This document shows, one piece after another, positions 12,101-23,811 of a stretch of 35,500 nt of DNA (position 1 is the stretch's first letter; the number at the start of each line of letters is the position of its first letter). The position numbers and the translations under genes were made by a program. The stretch is from positions 1 through 35,500 of the forward strand of contig JAFVGS010000011.1 of the NCBI GenBank assembly GCA_017474845.1, written 5' to 3'. The notes beneath the pieces are model-generated. The model was not told the origin of the DNA. It saw only the letters and a program-made list of their open reading frames with translations, and made no database searches. Source of the DNA: Prevotella sp. Its GTDB lineage: Bacteria; Bacteroidota; Bacteroidia; Bacteroidales; Bacteroidaceae.

Positions 12101-13092
12101 TAGAACTTCCCAAGTATCCGGTCCATCGCCCAGTTCACAGGCGTGGCTGAGTTGCTGGTACACGTACAGACAGACAGTCCCTGCAAGTGCTCAATCACGT
12201 TCTTGATGAGCGGATACTGCACGTATGGCGGATTGGGCACCATGATATTCTCGTCGCCATCGCTGGTCTGCAGACGGATGGGATTGTAGTCAAAGACTGA
12301 GAAGCTGACCTGTCCCTCGGTGCCGATGATCTCAATACAGTCCTCGCGGGCACTCTCATGGGCCACATAGCACCACGAGCCAGAGCCTGGCAGTCCGTTC
12401 TCAAAGCAGAAACAGGCACTCACGGAGTCCTCTGCGTCGTAGTAGCCGCCACGGTTGGCACAGATGCCCCGCGCCTCGAGGATCACCCCGAACATGTCCT
12501 GCAAGAGATCGAGCTGGTGAGGGGCCATATCGTAGAAGTAGCCGCCTCCGGCAAACTCCGGTTGCAGGCGCCAGGGCAGTGGCTGATGGTTCCTGATAGC
12601 ATCGGCATCAGCCGTACGCAGGGGTTCGGTATAGCGTATCTGCACATTCAGAATCTTCCCTATCCTGCCACTCTTCACAATCTCCTTCACCTTCTGGAAA
12701 TAAGGCAGGTAACGGCGGTAATAGGCCACGAAACAAGGGACACCTGTCTGCTCGGAGATGCGGTTGATGCGGGCACAGTCGTCATAGCTCGCTGCCAGGG
12801 GCTTCTCCACATAGACAGGCTTGCCGGCCTTCATCGCCATGATGGCATAGGTGGCGTGGCTTGACGGCGGCGTGGCGATATAGACGGCATTCACATCGGG
12901 ATCGTCGATGAGCTCCTGGGCATCGGTATACCACTTCTTGATGCCATGGGTGACGGCATAGGTGCGGGCATGCTGCTCTGTGCGGCTCATCACTGCCACG
13001 ACACTGGAACCCTCCACCTCACTGAAGGCGGGTCCGCTCTTACGCTCAGTCACATCACCGCAACCGATGAATCCCCATTGCAATAACTTCAT
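12100..13092 (-). CDS. Gfo/Idh/MocA family oxidoreductase
   Basis: A 330-residue NAD(P)-dependent dehydrogenase of the glucose-fructose oxidoreductase/inositol dehydrogenase family. The Rossmann motif GFIGCGDV is at the N-terminus, EKP (YVEKPLA) follows the nucleotide domain, and the C-terminal GFO domain holds GGGYFYDMAPHQLDLL with the likely catalytic His. The substrate cannot be told from the sequence; sugars and inositols are typical. The frame extends 13 codons further upstream, but that start would lie above the -7 box at 13121-13128, so MKLLQW was chosen. It heads a unit with the DUF1460 and DUF1232 genes. Confidence 0.88.
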   Translation of the reverse strand: MKLLQWGFIGCGDVTERKSGPAFSEVEGSSVVAVMSRTEQHARTYAVTHGIKKWYTDAQELIDDPDVNAVYIATPPSSHATYAIMAMKAGKPVYVEKPLAASYDDCARINRISEQTGVPCFVAYYRRYLPYFQKVKEIVKSGRIGKILNVQIRYTEPLRTADADAIRNHQPLPWRLQPEFAGGGYFYDMAPHQLDLLQDMFGVILEARGICANRGGYYDAEDSVSACFCFENGLPGSGSWCYVAHESAREDCIEIIGTEGQVSFSVFDYNPIRLQTSDGDENIMVPNPPYVQYPLIKNVIEHLQGLSVCTCTSNSATPVNWAMDRILGKF

Positions 13093-13120
13093 GTGTGCGT
13101 TACCATTATATATTTGGGTG

Positions 13121-13128
13121 CAAAGATA
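13121..13128 (-). promoter_or_regulatory. -7 box for the oxidoreductase unit
   Basis: TATCTTTG on the minus strand fits TAnnTTTG and gives a leader of about 22-25 bases. A heptamer array occupies the position where -33 is expected. Confidence 0.65.
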
Positions 13129-13135
13129 CATATTT

Positions 13136-13163
13136 CATTGAACATTGAACATTGAACATTGAA
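13136..13163. repeat. perfect heptamer array, four units
   Basis: Four exact tandem copies of CATTGAA, followed by CATTT. On the strand of the adjacent promoter this reads TTCAATG four times and ends 7 bases before the -7 box. Confidence 0.9.
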
Positions 13164-13246
13164 CATTTTAAATCCGTTTTAATATTATTAACGTACTCTA
13201 CCGCAAGAAAATCGACAAACGTCAATCGTAAATCACAAATAATCAC

Positions 13247-13254
13247 TAACTTTG
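13247..13254 (+). promoter_or_regulatory. -7 box for the membrane protein-hisB unit
   Basis: TAACTTTG fits TAnnTTTG and lies 22 bases before the ATG at 13277. I see no clear -33. Confidence 0.6.
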
Positions 13255-13276
13255 CACGCAAAAAACAGCACACATA

Positions 13277-14152
13277 ATGGAAAAAGATAAGGAATACATC
13301 CTTCTGAAAGACCGTAGTAGCCGAGCCTGCATCAGTGCCGGTTACCGTCTGTATATGTCAAACTTCAAGCGCATCTTCCGCGCCTCGTGGATAGCGGCCA
13401 TCGTCTTTGCCGCCTTAGTGAGCGTGGGAGGCACGATGATGATACTCCGTCCACAGCTGGCACTCATCGTCCTGCCTGTGACCGTCATTATCGACGCCCT
13501 GTTCGTGTCATACGGCTTCTCCGTACTGAAACAGCATCAGGAAACGGGAGCCATCGGCTGGACAACGCATTGGTACAGTTTTGATGCACACATCTTCGTC
13601 CGCACGCTGAAAGCCTGGCTCTGTATGCTCGTCATCAGTATCATCGGCGGAAGTCTCATCGGCTTCGCAAGCATCATGCTCATCGGCTATCTCTCCTTGT
13701 ACACGGCCATAGGCACCATCGCACTCATCTCGCTGCTGGCCTTTGTGTTCATCCTGCCCATGACCTATACGAACATACGCTATGTGCTGACAGACGGCAC
13801 AGGCTATTGGAGCAACCTCTTCAGTCATTATGGTAAGGGCATGCGCCGATGGGGATTCATCTTCCTCGTGGTGTTCATGACCACACTCATCGGCTGGGTA
13901 TGCTACACCATTACCTCGCTCCCTGCCATCATCCTCTCCCTGGCAGGCAATGAGGCGAACATGGGATTCATGAATGGCGATCCCTATAACATGCCATCGT
14001 ATATCGGGTGGATGTCGGCACTGGTGTTCCTGCTGATCGGCTTCATCCAGGCCTACATCATGCTCTCCTTCCTGTTCCCCTTATACTATATGTACGGCGC
14101 TATTGAAGCCCATGAACAGGAGAAGAATAAATTTAACAAAGAAGCTTTATGA
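13277..14152 (+). CDS. hypothetical multi-pass membrane protein
   Basis: A 291-residue inner-membrane protein with about six hydrophobic segments (near residues 35-57, 62-82, 112-140, 143-166, 193-225 and 246-280) and a soluble N-terminus of about 30 residues. No catalytic or binding motif is visible, and I do not recognise a named family. Its stop overlaps the hisB start (ATGA), so the two are probably translationally coupled. The coupling suggests shared expression, but no shared pathway is evident. Confidence 0.75.
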   Translation: MEKDKEYILLKDRSSRACISAGYRLYMSNFKRIFRASWIAAIVFAALVSVGGTMMILRPQLALIVLPVTVIIDALFVSYGFSVLKQHQETGAIGWTTHWYSFDAHIFVRTLKAWLCMLVISIIGGSLIGFASIMLIGYLSLYTAIGTIALISLLAFVFILPMTYTNIRYVLTDGTGYWSNLFSHYGKGMRRWGFIFLVVFMTTLIGWVCYTITSLPAIILSLAGNEANMGFMNGDPYNMPSYIGWMSALVFLLIGFIQAYIMLSFLFPLYYMYGAIEAHEQEKNKFNKEAL

Positions 14153-15219
14153 AAAGAATACTCTTCATCGACCGCGACGGCACACTCATCGAGGAACCTG
14201 CCGACGAGCAGATTGACGCATTTGAGAAACTGAAGTTTGTGTCGGGCGTGTTTCGCAACCTCGCCTTCATTCGCGAGAAACTCGACTTTGAGTTCGTCAT
14301 GGTCAGCAATCAAGACGGACTTGGAACAGACGCATTCCCTGAAGACACGTTCTGGCCGGTTCAGAATTTCATCCTCCAGACACTTGCTGGCGAAGGCATC
14401 ACCTTCGACGAGATATTGATTGATCCGCACTTCCCTGAGGACAATGCTCCCACGCGCAAGCCGAACACTGGCATGGTGGAGAAGTACATGAATAATCCTG
14501 AGTATGACATCGCCAATAGTTATGTCATCGGCGACCGCGAGACAGATAGAAGCTTTGCTCGAAACATTGGCTGCAAATCACTGATACTGAGTGACGAAGG
14601 AATATCTTGGAACAAGATTGCAGAACTGCTGTTTGCTGGTGAGCGCATCGCAGAGGTCAGTCGCAAAACCAAAGAGACCGACATTCACATCAAGGTGAAT
14701 CTCGACGGCACAGGCAAGTGCAATATCCAGACAGGACTGGGTTTCTTCGACCATATGCTGGAACAGATTGGCAAGCATGGTATGATGGATCTCATGATCC
14801 ACACGAAGGGCGACCTTGAAGTGGATGAGCACCATACGATTGAAGATACAGCCATCGCTCTTGGCGAGTGTATCCTCACGGCCTTAGGCGACAAGCGAGG
14901 CATTGAGCGCTATGGCTATTGTCTGCCTATGGATGACTGTCTGTGCAGCGTTGCCCTCGACTTCGGAGGTCGTCCGTGGCTGGTATGGGATGCTACGTTC
15001 AAGCGCGAGAAGATTGGCGAGATGCCTACTGAAATGTTCTTACATTTCTTCAAGAGTCTCAGCGATGCTGCAAAGATGAACCTGAACATCAAGGCCGAGG
15101 GTGAGAATGAACACCATAAGATTGAAGGTATCTTCAAGGCGCTGGCACGTTCGCTGAAGATGGCCGTCAGACGGGATATCTACCACTACGAGCTGCCCTC
15201 AACGAAGGGAATGTTATAG
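14149..15219 (+). CDS. hisB: bifunctional histidinol-phosphatase / imidazoleglycerol-phosphate dehydratase HisB
   Basis: A 356-residue fusion carrying out two steps of histidine synthesis. The N-terminal HAD phosphatase (about 1-165) has the nucleophile motif DRDGT (8-12), SNQDG and GDRETD. The C-terminal dehydratase (about 175-356) has the metal-binding motifs [21 protein letters not shown] and ENEHHKIEG. The loop that binds zinc through cysteines in the E. coli enzyme reads [18 protein letters not shown] and has no cysteine; I believe this is normal for Bacteroidetes HisB. It is outside a his operon here, coupled to a membrane protein gene. Confidence 0.93.
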   Translation: MKRILFIDRDGTLIEEPADEQIDAFEKLKFVSGVFRNLAFIREKLDFEFVMVSNQDGLGTDAFPEDTFWPVQNFILQTLAGEGITFDEILIDPHFPEDNAPTRKPNTGMVEKYMNNPEYDIANSYVIGDRETDRSFARNIGCKSLILSDEGISWNKIAELLFAGERIAEVSRKTKETDIHIKVNLDGTGKCNIQTGLGFFDHMLEQIGKHGMMDLMIHTKGDLEVDEHHTIEDTAIALGECILTALGDKRGIERYGYCLPMDDCLCSVALDFGGRPWLVWDATFKREKIGEMPTEMFLHFFKSLSDAAKMNLNIKAEGENEHHKIEGIFKALARSLKMAVRRDIYHYELPSTKGML

Positions 15220-15233
15220 ATTTCTTGCGAAAA

Positions 15234-15265
15234 TTTGGCTAATTCAAAAAATATTCGTACCTTTG
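15234..15265 (+). promoter_or_regulatory. consensus promoter of the ABC-F gene
   Basis: TTTG (15234-15237) and TACCTTTG (15258-15265) are 20 bases apart, so both boxes are perfect. The start codon is 37 bases downstream. Confidence 0.8.
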
Positions 15266-15281
15266 CAGCCCATTATTATAA

Positions 15282-16916
<1,635 letters not shown>

Positions 16917-16966
16917 TGGCACGAAATTTGCATGAGGACTTGCAGAATTATTAAATTAACGCAATT

Positions 16967-17548
16967 ATGACAGAAAAAGATATCAACATCGAAGACGGGG
17001 AGACCTTGAACGAGGCTCCTGTTGAAGAGACTGACAAAGAGGCAGAAGTCTCTGAAAACTCAGAAGATTCAGAAAACTCAGAGAAGCCTGAAGAGCAGGA
17101 TCCTCTGGAGAAGGCGCAGGCAGAGATTGCCGAGTTGAAGAACCAGCTGCTCTACAAGGTGGCAGAGTTTGAGAACTATCGCAAGCGCACCCTGAAGGAG
17201 CGCGCAGAGCTGATCCTGAATGGCGGAGAGAAGTTCATCACGTCCATCCTGCCCATCATCGACGATATGGAACGTGCCATCGAGAACGGTGCCAAGACCG
17301 ATGATCCTGAGGTGCTCCGTGAGGGTATGACACTGATCCATCAGAAGTTCATGAAGACGCTTGAAGCACAAGGTGTCAGTAAGATCGACACCGAGAATGC
17401 TGACTTCGACACCGACGTACATGAGGCTGTAGCAATGGTACCGGGCATGGGCGACGACAAGAAAGGCAAGGTCATCGACTGCCTGCAACAGGGATACAAA
17501 CTAAACGACAAAGTAATCCGCCACGCAAAAGTGGCAGTAGGACAATAA
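16967..17548 (+). CDS. grpE: nucleotide exchange factor GrpE
   Basis: A 193-residue GrpE, the ADP-release factor of DnaK. It has an acidic disordered N-terminus (about 1-45, rich in Glu and Ser), a long coiled coil (about 48-110) with [15 protein letters not shown], and the C-terminal beta domain with [16 protein letters not shown] and [12 protein letters not shown]. It lies 4 bases before dnaJ, the usual pairing. I see no TAnnTTTG box directly upstream, so it may be read from the ABC-F promoter. Confidence 0.95.
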   Translation: MTEKDINIEDGETLNEAPVEETDKEAEVSENSEDSENSEKPEEQDPLEKAQAEIAELKNQLLYKVAEFENYRKRTLKERAELILNGGEKFITSILPIIDDMERAIENGAKTDDPEVLREGMTLIHQKFMKTLEAQGVSKIDTENADFDTDVHEAVAMVPGMGDDKKGKVIDCLQQGYKLNDKVIRHAKVAVGQ

Positions 17549-17552
17549 ACCA

Positions 17553-18710
17553 ATGGCACAGAAAAGAGACTACTACGAGGTGCTTGGGGTTGAGAAGACC
17601 GCCTCGGAAGACGAGATTAAGAAAGCATATCGCAAAATAGCCATCAAGTACCACCCAGACCGTAATCCGGGTGACAAGGAAGCTGAGGAGAAATTCAAGG
17701 AGGCTGCCGAGGCCTACAATGTGTTGCACGACCCGAAGACACGCCAGCAGTACGACCAGTTCGGCTTCAATGGTCCGGGCATGGGAGGATTCGACTTCAG
17801 CGGATTCGGAGGTGCGTCGATGAACATGGACGACATCTTCTCTATGTTCGGCGACATCTTCGGCGGTCATGGCTTCAGTGGCTTTGGTGGCGGTTCACGC
17901 CGTCCGCAGCAGCACCGTGGCAGTGACTTGCGACTAAAGGTGAAGCTCACACTGGAAGAGATCAACAAGGGTGTCACGAAGAAGTTCAAGGTACGTAAGG
18001 ATATCCCCTGCCCTCATTGCAGCGGATCGGGTGCCGAGGCTGGCAGTGGCAAGGAGACCTGTCCGACGTGTCATGGGCAGGGCGTCATCACCCATACCAC
18101 CCAGAGCATCTTCGGCATGATGCAGCAGCAGAGCATCTGTCCGACATGTAACGGTGAGGGACAGGTGATCAAGAACAAGTGTAAGCACTGTGGTGGCACT
18201 GGTATAGAAAAAGGTGAAGAGGTCGTTGAGATCAACATCCCTGCCGGAGTAGCTGAGGGAATGGTTGTCAACGTGCCTGGAAAAGGTAATGCCGGCAAGC
18301 ATAATGGTGTCAACGGAGATATACAGGTGTTCATCGAAGAGGAAGACAACGACACCTTCGTTCGTGACGGCAACGACCTGATCTACAACCTGTTGCTCGA
18401 CTTCCCCACAGCAGCCCTTGGCGGAGAGATAGAGATACCCACCATCGAAGGCTCCAAGCTGAGGGTGAAACTGGAGAATGGCACCCAGCCCGGCAAGACC
18501 CTCCGTCTGCGTGGCAAAGGGCTTCCTGTCGTGCAAGGCTATGGCAGTGGTAAGGGTGACCTTGTGGTGAACATCAGCGTTTACGTGCCAAGGACACTCT
18601 CTCGTGAGGAGAAGCATGCCATCGAGTCGTTCCGTGAGAGTGACAACTTCAAGGGCGACAAGCAGACCAGAGACTCCATCTTCCAGAAGTTCAAGAATTA
18701 CTTCAGTTAA
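17553..18710 (+). CDS. dnaJ: chaperone DnaJ
   Basis: A 385-residue type I Hsp40, co-chaperone of DnaK. The J domain (1-70) carries HPD at 34-36 and is followed by a Gly/Phe-rich region (about 71-115). The zinc domain (about 153-217) has four motifs, [24 protein letters not shown] and CKHCGGTG, and two C-terminal substrate-binding domains complete the protein. It is downstream of grpE in the same unit; dnaK is not in this window. Confidence 0.96.
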   Translation: MAQKRDYYEVLGVEKTASEDEIKKAYRKIAIKYHPDRNPGDKEAEEKFKEAAEAYNVLHDPKTRQQYDQFGFNGPGMGGFDFSGFGGASMNMDDIFSMFGDIFGGHGFSGFGGGSRRPQQHRGSDLRLKVKLTLEEINKGVTKKFKVRKDIPCPHCSGSGAEAGSGKETCPTCHGQGVITHTTQSIFGMMQQQSICPTCNGEGQVIKNKCKHCGGTGIEKGEEVVEINIPAGVAEGMVVNVPGKGNAGKHNGVNGDIQVFIEEEDNDTFVRDGNDLIYNLLLDFPTAALGGEIEIPTIEGSKLRVKLENGTQPGKTLRLRGKGLPVVQGYGSGKGDLVVNISVYVPRTLSREEKHAIESFRESDNFKGDKQTRDSIFQKFKNYFS

Positions 18711-18715
18711 TTTGT

Positions 18716-18737
18716 AAATTGTCAAATTGTAAATTGA
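18716..18737. repeat. short AAATTG repeat before folC
   Basis: Three copies of AAATTG(T/A), spaced 8 and 7 bases, fill the 28-base gap between dnaJ and folC and end right at the start codon. They resemble the heptamer arrays found elsewhere in the window. Confidence 0.55.
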
Positions 18738-18738
18738 C

Positions 18739-20052
18739 ATGACTTACCAAGAGACGTGCGAATACCTGTTCAATGCCATGCCGATGTTTGAGCGGCAAGG
18801 AGCCAGCGGCTATAAGGAAGGACTTGAAAACACCCTGGCTCTGGATGAGCATTTCGACCATCCCCACAAGAAGTTCCTGACTATCCACGTGGCAGGCACT
18901 AACGGCAAGGGGTCCTGTTCGCACACGCTCTCGGCCATCCTCCAGATGTGCGGCTACAGGGTGGGACTCTATACCTCACCCCATCTGGTTGATTTCAGCG
19001 AGCGCATCCGAGTCAATGGTCAGCAAATACCTGAAGAATATGTCGTCAACTTTGTAGAGCAGGAGAAATCTTTCATCGAGTCTCTACAGCCATCCTTCTT
19101 CGAGGTGACCACGGCCATGGCCTTCAAGTATTTCGCTGAGATGGATGTGGACATCGCTGTCATTGAGGTTGGATTGGGTGGCAGACTCGACTGCACCAAC
19201 ATCATCACCCCAATCCTGTCAGTCATTACGAACATCGGGATGGACCATACCCAATTCCTGGGTTCTTCTCTTGAGCAGATTGCTTTTGAGAAGGCCGGCA
19301 TCATCAAACCGGGTGTGCCTGTGGTTATCGGAGAGACCACCCCTGAGACGCGAGCGGTATTCGATGCCATCGCCACTGAAGTAAAAGCCCCCATTACATA
19401 TGCAGAGAACAAACAAGAGGTGAAAAGCTTCACACCCTCTGACCATGGCTTCATTTATCAGACAGAACACTTCGGCATCCTGACAGGAGAACTGGCAGGC
19501 TCTTATCAGACGAAGAACACGAATACAGTACTCTGTGCTGTCAGGCAACTGGAGAAACTTGGTTTCATGCATCCCATTAATTGCGATCCTGAGGCAGAGT
19601 GTCAGAATAAGGAAGTCAATGAAGGCTTTAGGAATGTTTGTGACCTGACAGGTCTGAAAGGACGCTGGCAGCTGGTGAAGGGAAAGCCAAAGACCATTTG
19701 CGACACAGGCCACAACCTCCCTGGCTGGCAGTATCTGAGTGAACAGCTGAATACCGTTAAGTGCCATCAGATGCATATTCTTTTCGGCATGGTTGATGAT
19801 AAGGATGTCGAAGGCGTCATGGCTCTTTTGCCCAAGAACGCCATTTATTACTTCACAAAAGCCAGTACCCATCGGGCTGTTTCTGAGAATATATTGAAGC
19901 TCTATGCTCAGCAACTTGGTCTCCAAGGAGAGAGTTATCCTAATGTTGCCAGCGCCTACGAAGACATCAAGAATTCTGCCAAAGATGACGACTTTGTGTT
20001 CATTGGAGGTAGCAGTTATGTGGTTGCAGACTTTCTAAAGAACTGCATTTAG
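18739..20052 (+). CDS. folC: folylpolyglutamate synthase / dihydrofolate synthase
   Basis: A 437-residue Mur-ligase-type enzyme that adds glutamate to dihydropteroate and folates with ATP. The P-loop is GTNGKGS (53-59), followed by TSPHL, the metal-binding ERIRVNG region, and GLGGRLDCTN. ITNIGMDHTQFLG is the central motif, and the C-terminal domain has ICDTGHN where DxAHN is common. Length is normal. It follows dnaJ by 28 bases and may be read from the same transcript. A hairpin follows its stop. Confidence 0.92.
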   Translation: MTYQETCEYLFNAMPMFERQGASGYKEGLENTLALDEHFDHPHKKFLTIHVAGTNGKGSCSHTLSAILQMCGYRVGLYTSPHLVDFSERIRVNGQQIPEEYVVNFVEQEKSFIESLQPSFFEVTTAMAFKYFAEMDVDIAVIEVGLGGRLDCTNIITPILSVITNIGMDHTQFLGSSLEQIAFEKAGIIKPGVPVVIGETTPETRAVFDAIATEVKAPITYAENKQEVKSFTPSDHGFIYQTEHFGILTGELAGSYQTKNTNTVLCAVRQLEKLGFMHPINCDPEAECQNKEVNEGFRNVCDLTGLKGRWQLVKGKPKTICDTGHNLPGWQYLSEQLNTVKCHQMHILFGMVDDKDVEGVMALLPKNAIYYFTKASTHRAVSENILKLYAQQLGLQGESYPNVASAYEDIKNSAKDDDFVFIGGSSYVVADFLKNCI

Positions 20053-20067
20053 AGTTTTTTAATACAT

Positions 20068-20096
20068 CCGAAACATTTTTTTCGGTGTTTCTTTCT
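20068..20096 (+). terminator. probable terminator of folC
   Basis: CCGAAA pairs with TTTCGG around a 6-base loop and is followed by TGTTTCTTTCTTC. The stem is short, so confidence is moderate. Confidence 0.5.
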
Positions 20097-20100
20097 TCTA

Positions 20101-20124
20101 TTTGCTTTTTTTTCTGTTACTTTG
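20101..20124 (+). promoter_or_regulatory. weak promoter candidate for the galactose unit
   Basis: TTACTTTG (20117-20124) differs from TAnnTTTG at one base and lies 35 bases before the mutarotase ATG. TTTG at 20101-20104 is only 12 bases upstream, closer than usual. Confidence 0.4.
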
Positions 20125-20158
20125 CAGAAAAATAGTTTAGTAACTAAAAGCATTTTTT

Positions 20159-21250
20159 ATGGCAAACACAACAGAAACAGCGAATGTATGTGGTCTGAAG
20201 CGCGAGAACTTCCAGGCCACCATTAACGGTAAGAAAACCGATTTGTACATCCTCAGAAACCGTAAAGGTTTCGAAGTAGCCATCTCTAACTATGGTGGTG
20301 CCATCTGCGCTATCATGGTTCCCGACAAAGATGGTAAAGTAGGTAACGTGATCCAGGGTCACGACAGTATCCAACAGCTCACCAGCGGTAAGGAGCCTTA
20401 TCTCTCCACGCTGATTGGCCGCTGGGGTAACCGCATCTGCAAGGGTCAGTTCACGCTGAACGGCAAGGACTATCAACTGGCTCTCAACGACGGTCCTAAC
20501 CACCTGCATGGCGGTGCTGTCGGCTTCAACGCCAAGGTATGGGATGCCCGTCAGATGGGTCCCCGCTCTCTGGCCCTGCATCGTATCTCATCGTACGGTG
20601 AGGAAGGTTACACGGGCGAGCTCGATATCACGGTAGAGTTCACCTTCACTGACCTCAACGAACTGGTGATCGAGTACATGGCCACAACGAACAAGAAGAC
20701 CATCGTCAACCTGACGCATCACGCCTTCTTCTCTCTGTCAGGTACAGCAGACCCCACTCCGACGATTGAGGATCAGATCTGCGAAATCAACGCTGACTTC
20801 TATCTGCCCACCGACGCCACAGCCATTCCTACGGGTGAGATCCTGAAGGTGGAAGGTACACCGTTTGACTTCCGCACACCGAAGCCCTTCGGTCAGGATA
20901 TCAACGCAGATCACGAGCAGATCAAGTTTGGTAAGGGCTTCGACCACAACTATGTACTGAACAAGCGCGAGGAAGGCGAGTTGAGCTTTGCTGCCAGAAT
21001 CACTGATCCGAAGAGCGGTCGTACACTGGAGTGCTACACCACCGAACCGGGCATGCAGCTTTACACCGCCAACTATGCCAGCGGCTATAAGGGTGCCAAT
21101 GGTTGCACATTCCCTTTCCGCTCTGCAGTCTGTCTCGAGACTCAGCACTTCCCCGACACGCCTAACCGCCCATACTTCCCCAGCGTCATACTGCGTCCAG
21201 GTCAGACCTATAAGCACAAGACGATCTATCGTTTCGGCGTAGTCGAGTAA
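20159..21250 (+). CDS. galM: cytoplasmic aldose 1-epimerase (mutarotase)
   Basis: A 363-residue galactose mutarotase that interconverts alpha and beta anomers before phosphorylation. Motifs are NHLHGG (114-119), the catalytic His in NLTHHAFFSLSG (His188) and the catalytic Glu in CLETQHFPD (Glu327). It has no signal peptide, so it acts in the cytoplasm, in contrast to the lipoprotein paralogue at 23979. It is first in a unit with a sugar transporter (41 bases later) and galactokinase, which supports a role in galactose use. Confidence 0.92.
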   Translation: MANTTETANVCGLKRENFQATINGKKTDLYILRNRKGFEVAISNYGGAICAIMVPDKDGKVGNVIQGHDSIQQLTSGKEPYLSTLIGRWGNRICKGQFTLNGKDYQLALNDGPNHLHGGAVGFNAKVWDARQMGPRSLALHRISSYGEEGYTGELDITVEFTFTDLNELVIEYMATTNKKTIVNLTHHAFFSLSGTADPTPTIEDQICEINADFYLPTDATAIPTGEILKVEGTPFDFRTPKPFGQDINADHEQIKFGKGFDHNYVLNKREEGELSFAARITDPKSGRTLECYTTEPGMQLYTANYASGYKGANGCTFPFRSAVCLETQHFPDTPNRPYFPSVILRPGQTYKHKTIYRFGVVE

Positions 21251-21291
21251 TCAACCCAACGTGAAACCGAAAAAAGACTTTACATTTTTAT

Positions 21292-22614
21292 ATGAGTAAT
21301 CAAAAATCGAATGGAAGTATCATCGCTATCATCACGATGATGTTCCTATATGCCATGATTTCGTTCGTCACGAATCTTGGTGCGCCTATTGGGGTGATCT
21401 GGAAAAACCAGCCTGAGATTGGCGGTTCCAACGTGCTCGGCATCATGGGTAACTTCATGAACTTCTTTGCTTACCTGTTCATGGGTATCCCAGCAGGAAA
21501 GATGTTGACAAAGGTTGGCTATAAGAAGACGGCCCTGATTGGTATCGCAGTAGGCTTCGTCGGCGTACTCATCCAGTACCTCTCCGGCTTCTCTGGTGGA
21601 ATTCCTGGTTTCTGCATCTATCTCTTTGGTGCATTCATCTCCGGTTTCTCTGTATGTATCCTGAATACAGTGGTGAACCCGATGTTGAACCTGCTTGGCG
21701 GTGGCGGTAACCGTGGTAATCAGCTGAACATGATTGGTGGCACATTGAACTCCCTCGCTGGAACGATGACCCCAATGCTCGTTGGTGCCCTGATCGGAAC
21801 AGTGACTGCCTCTACACAGATGGCCGACGTCAATCTGGTGATGTATATTGCCATGACGGTCTTTGCTGCTGCCTTCGTCGCCCTCATCTTCATCCCCATT
21901 AAGGATCCTGAGATGGGTAAGGTGACTGCTGATACGGTGTTCGAACATTCGCCTTGGTCATTCCGTCACTGTCTCTTAGGTGTGATTGCTATCTTCGTCT
22001 ATGTCGGTGTCGAGGTCGGTATCCCTGGTGGCCTGAACTTCTATCTGTCAGATACCTCAGCCAATGGCGCATGGGTGAATCCTGATGCCGTTGTGAATGC
22101 AGCCACTATCGGTGGAGCTGTGGCAGCCATGTACTGGCTGCTGATGCTCGTGGGTCGTCTCTGCTCAAGCTTCATTGCCGCGAAAGTGTCTTCACGTTAT
22201 CTGATGCTGATCGCCACCTTCGCCTGCATGATCCTGATTCTGGCAGCCATCTTCACGCCGAAGAGTGTAACGGTCAGCATGCCCTTGATTTCCATTCTGG
22301 AAGGCACCATCACTTCTACGACAGTACCTCTGACAGCCCTGCTTCTTGTGCTCTGTGGTCTGTTTACATCCGTGATGTGGGCCTCTATCTTCAATCTGGC
22401 CACTGAAGGTCTTGGCAAATACACAGCCCAGGCTTCTGGTATTTTTATGATGATGGTGGTAGGTGGTGGCGTATTGCCGGTAGTACAGAATTTCTTCGCA
22501 GACATCTTCGGATACATGCCCAGTTACTTTGTCTACTTCCTGGCAGTTGCCTATATGTTCTACTATGCGCTCATCGGCTGCAAGAATGTGAACAAGGACA
22601 TCCCCGTTGATTAA
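21292..22614 (+). CDS. MFS sugar transporter (glucose/galactose type)
   Basis: A 440-residue inner-membrane protein with about 12 hydrophobic segments. It resembles the FHS branch of the MFS (FucP/GluP), with the characteristic NPMLNLLGGGGNRGNQLNM followed by GGTLNSLAGTMTPML around residues 130-165. Its position between mutarotase and galactokinase genes indicates galactose and/or glucose as substrate, probably by proton or sodium symport. Bacteroides thetaiotaomicron has, as I recall, the same three genes together, also near its arabinose genes. Confidence 0.85.
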   Translation: MSNQKSNGSIIAIITMMFLYAMISFVTNLGAPIGVIWKNQPEIGGSNVLGIMGNFMNFFAYLFMGIPAGKMLTKVGYKKTALIGIAVGFVGVLIQYLSGFSGGIPGFCIYLFGAFISGFSVCILNTVVNPMLNLLGGGGNRGNQLNMIGGTLNSLAGTMTPMLVGALIGTVTASTQMADVNLVMYIAMTVFAAAFVALIFIPIKDPEMGKVTADTVFEHSPWSFRHCLLGVIAIFVYVGVEVGIPGGLNFYLSDTSANGAWVNPDAVVNAATIGGAVAAMYWLLMLVGRLCSSFIAAKVSSRYLMLIATFACMILILAAIFTPKSVTVSMPLISILEGTITSTTVPLTALLLVLCGLFTSVMWASIFNLATEGLGKYTAQASGIFMMMVVGGGVLPVVQNFFADIFGYMPSYFVYFLAVAYMFYYALIGCKNVNKDIPVD

Positions 22615-22647
22615 CCGTTGATTAATTTACACCTAATTTTAAATATA

Positions 22648-23811
22648 ATGGATATTGAATTTGTAAGAAGCCGCTTCATCAAGCATTTTGATGGAAAGAC
22701 CGGCAATGTATATGCTTCTCCCGGACGTATCAACCTGATTGGTGAACATACCGACTACAATGGTGGTTTCGTGTTCCCTGGTGCTGTCGACAAAGGCGTC
22801 ATGGCTGAGATGCGTGCCAATGGGACGGAAGATACCGTTATGGCATATGCCATCGACCTGAAGGACCGTGTGGACTTTAAGCTCTCCGACCCCAACGGTC
22901 CACGTGCCAGCTGGGCTCGTTATATCTATGGTATCGCCCTGGAGATGAAGAAACTCGGTGTACCCGTTAAAGGATTCAACATTGCTTTTGCAGGTGATGT
23001 TCCCCTGGGTGCAGGCATGTCTTCTTCCGCTGCCATGGAGAGTTGCTTCGCCTGTGGTCTCAACGACATCTTCGGCGAGAACAAGGTCAGCCAGTGGGAT
23101 ATGGTGCTGGCAGGTCAGGCCACGGAGCACAACTACTGTGGTGTCAACTGTGGCATCATGGACCAGTTCGCCTCTGTCTTCGGAAAGGCAGGCTGTCTGA
23201 TGCGTCTGGACTGCCGCAGCCGTGAGTTCGAGTATTTCCCCTTCAAGCCCGATGGTTATCGTCTGGTGCTCCTCGACTCTGTGGTGAAGCACCAGCTGGC
23301 AGGTTCGCCCTATAACGACCGTCGTCGTTCCTGTGAGAATGTGGTGAAGCACATCGCTGCCAAACATCCGGAAGGAAAGTTTGAGACACTGCGCGACTGC
23401 ACATGGGAACAGCTCGAGGAAGTGAAGGACGAGGTGGGCGCTGAGGATTACAAGCGTGCCAAGTTCGTACTCGGTGAGAAAGACCGTGTGCTGGCCGTCT
23501 GCGACGCCCTGAACGAAGGTGACTACGAGAAAGTCGGTGAGTTGATGTACAAGACTCACGAGGGTCTCTCCAAAGACTATGAGGTATCTTGTGAGGAACT
23601 GGACTTCCTGAACGACATCGCCAAGGAAAACGGTGTGACGGGTTCCCGTATCATGGGTGGCGGCTTTGGTGGCTGTACCATCAACCTTGTGCGCAACGAC
23701 CTCTATAAGAAGTTCATCGAAGACGCCAAGAAGCGTTTCAACGAGAAATACGGTCACGAGCCGAAAGTCTATGATGTGGTCATAGGAGACGGCTCGCGTA
23801 AACTCTGTTAA
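22648..23811 (+). CDS. galK: galactokinase
   Basis: A 387-residue GHMP-family kinase that converts alpha-D-galactose to galactose 1-phosphate. It shows the galactokinase signature GRINLIGEHTDYNGG (26-40), the ATP-binding PLGAGMSSSAAME (119-131) and the C-terminal MGGGFGGCTINLV. The ATG at 22648 starts the conserved N-terminus; an in-frame TTG 30 bases upstream is unlikely. It closes the galactose unit and is followed by a 14-bp hairpin. Confidence 0.95.
   Translation: MDIEFVRSRFIKHFDGKTGNVYASPGRINLIGEHTDYNGGFVFPGAVDKGVMAEMRANGTEDTVMAYAIDLKDRVDFKLSDPNGPRASWARYIYGIALEMKKLGVPVKGFNIAFAGDVPLGAGMSSSAAMESCFACGLNDIFGENKVSQWDMVLAGQATEHNYCGVNCGIMDQFASVFGKAGCLMRLDCRSREFEYFPFKPDGYRLVLLDSVVKHQLAGSPYNDRRRSCENVVKHIAAKHPEGKFETLRDCTWEQLEEVKDEVGAEDYKRAKFVLGEKDRVLAVCDALNEGDYEKVGELMYKTHEGLSKDYEVSCEELDFLNDIAKENGVTGSRIMGGGFGGCTINLVRNDLYKKFIEDAKKRFNEKYGHEPKVYDVVIGDGSRKLC

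Noticed and set aside
13093-13131. An N-terminal extension of the oxidoreductase
   Set aside because: Its start would lie upstream of the -7 box, so it would not be in the transcript.
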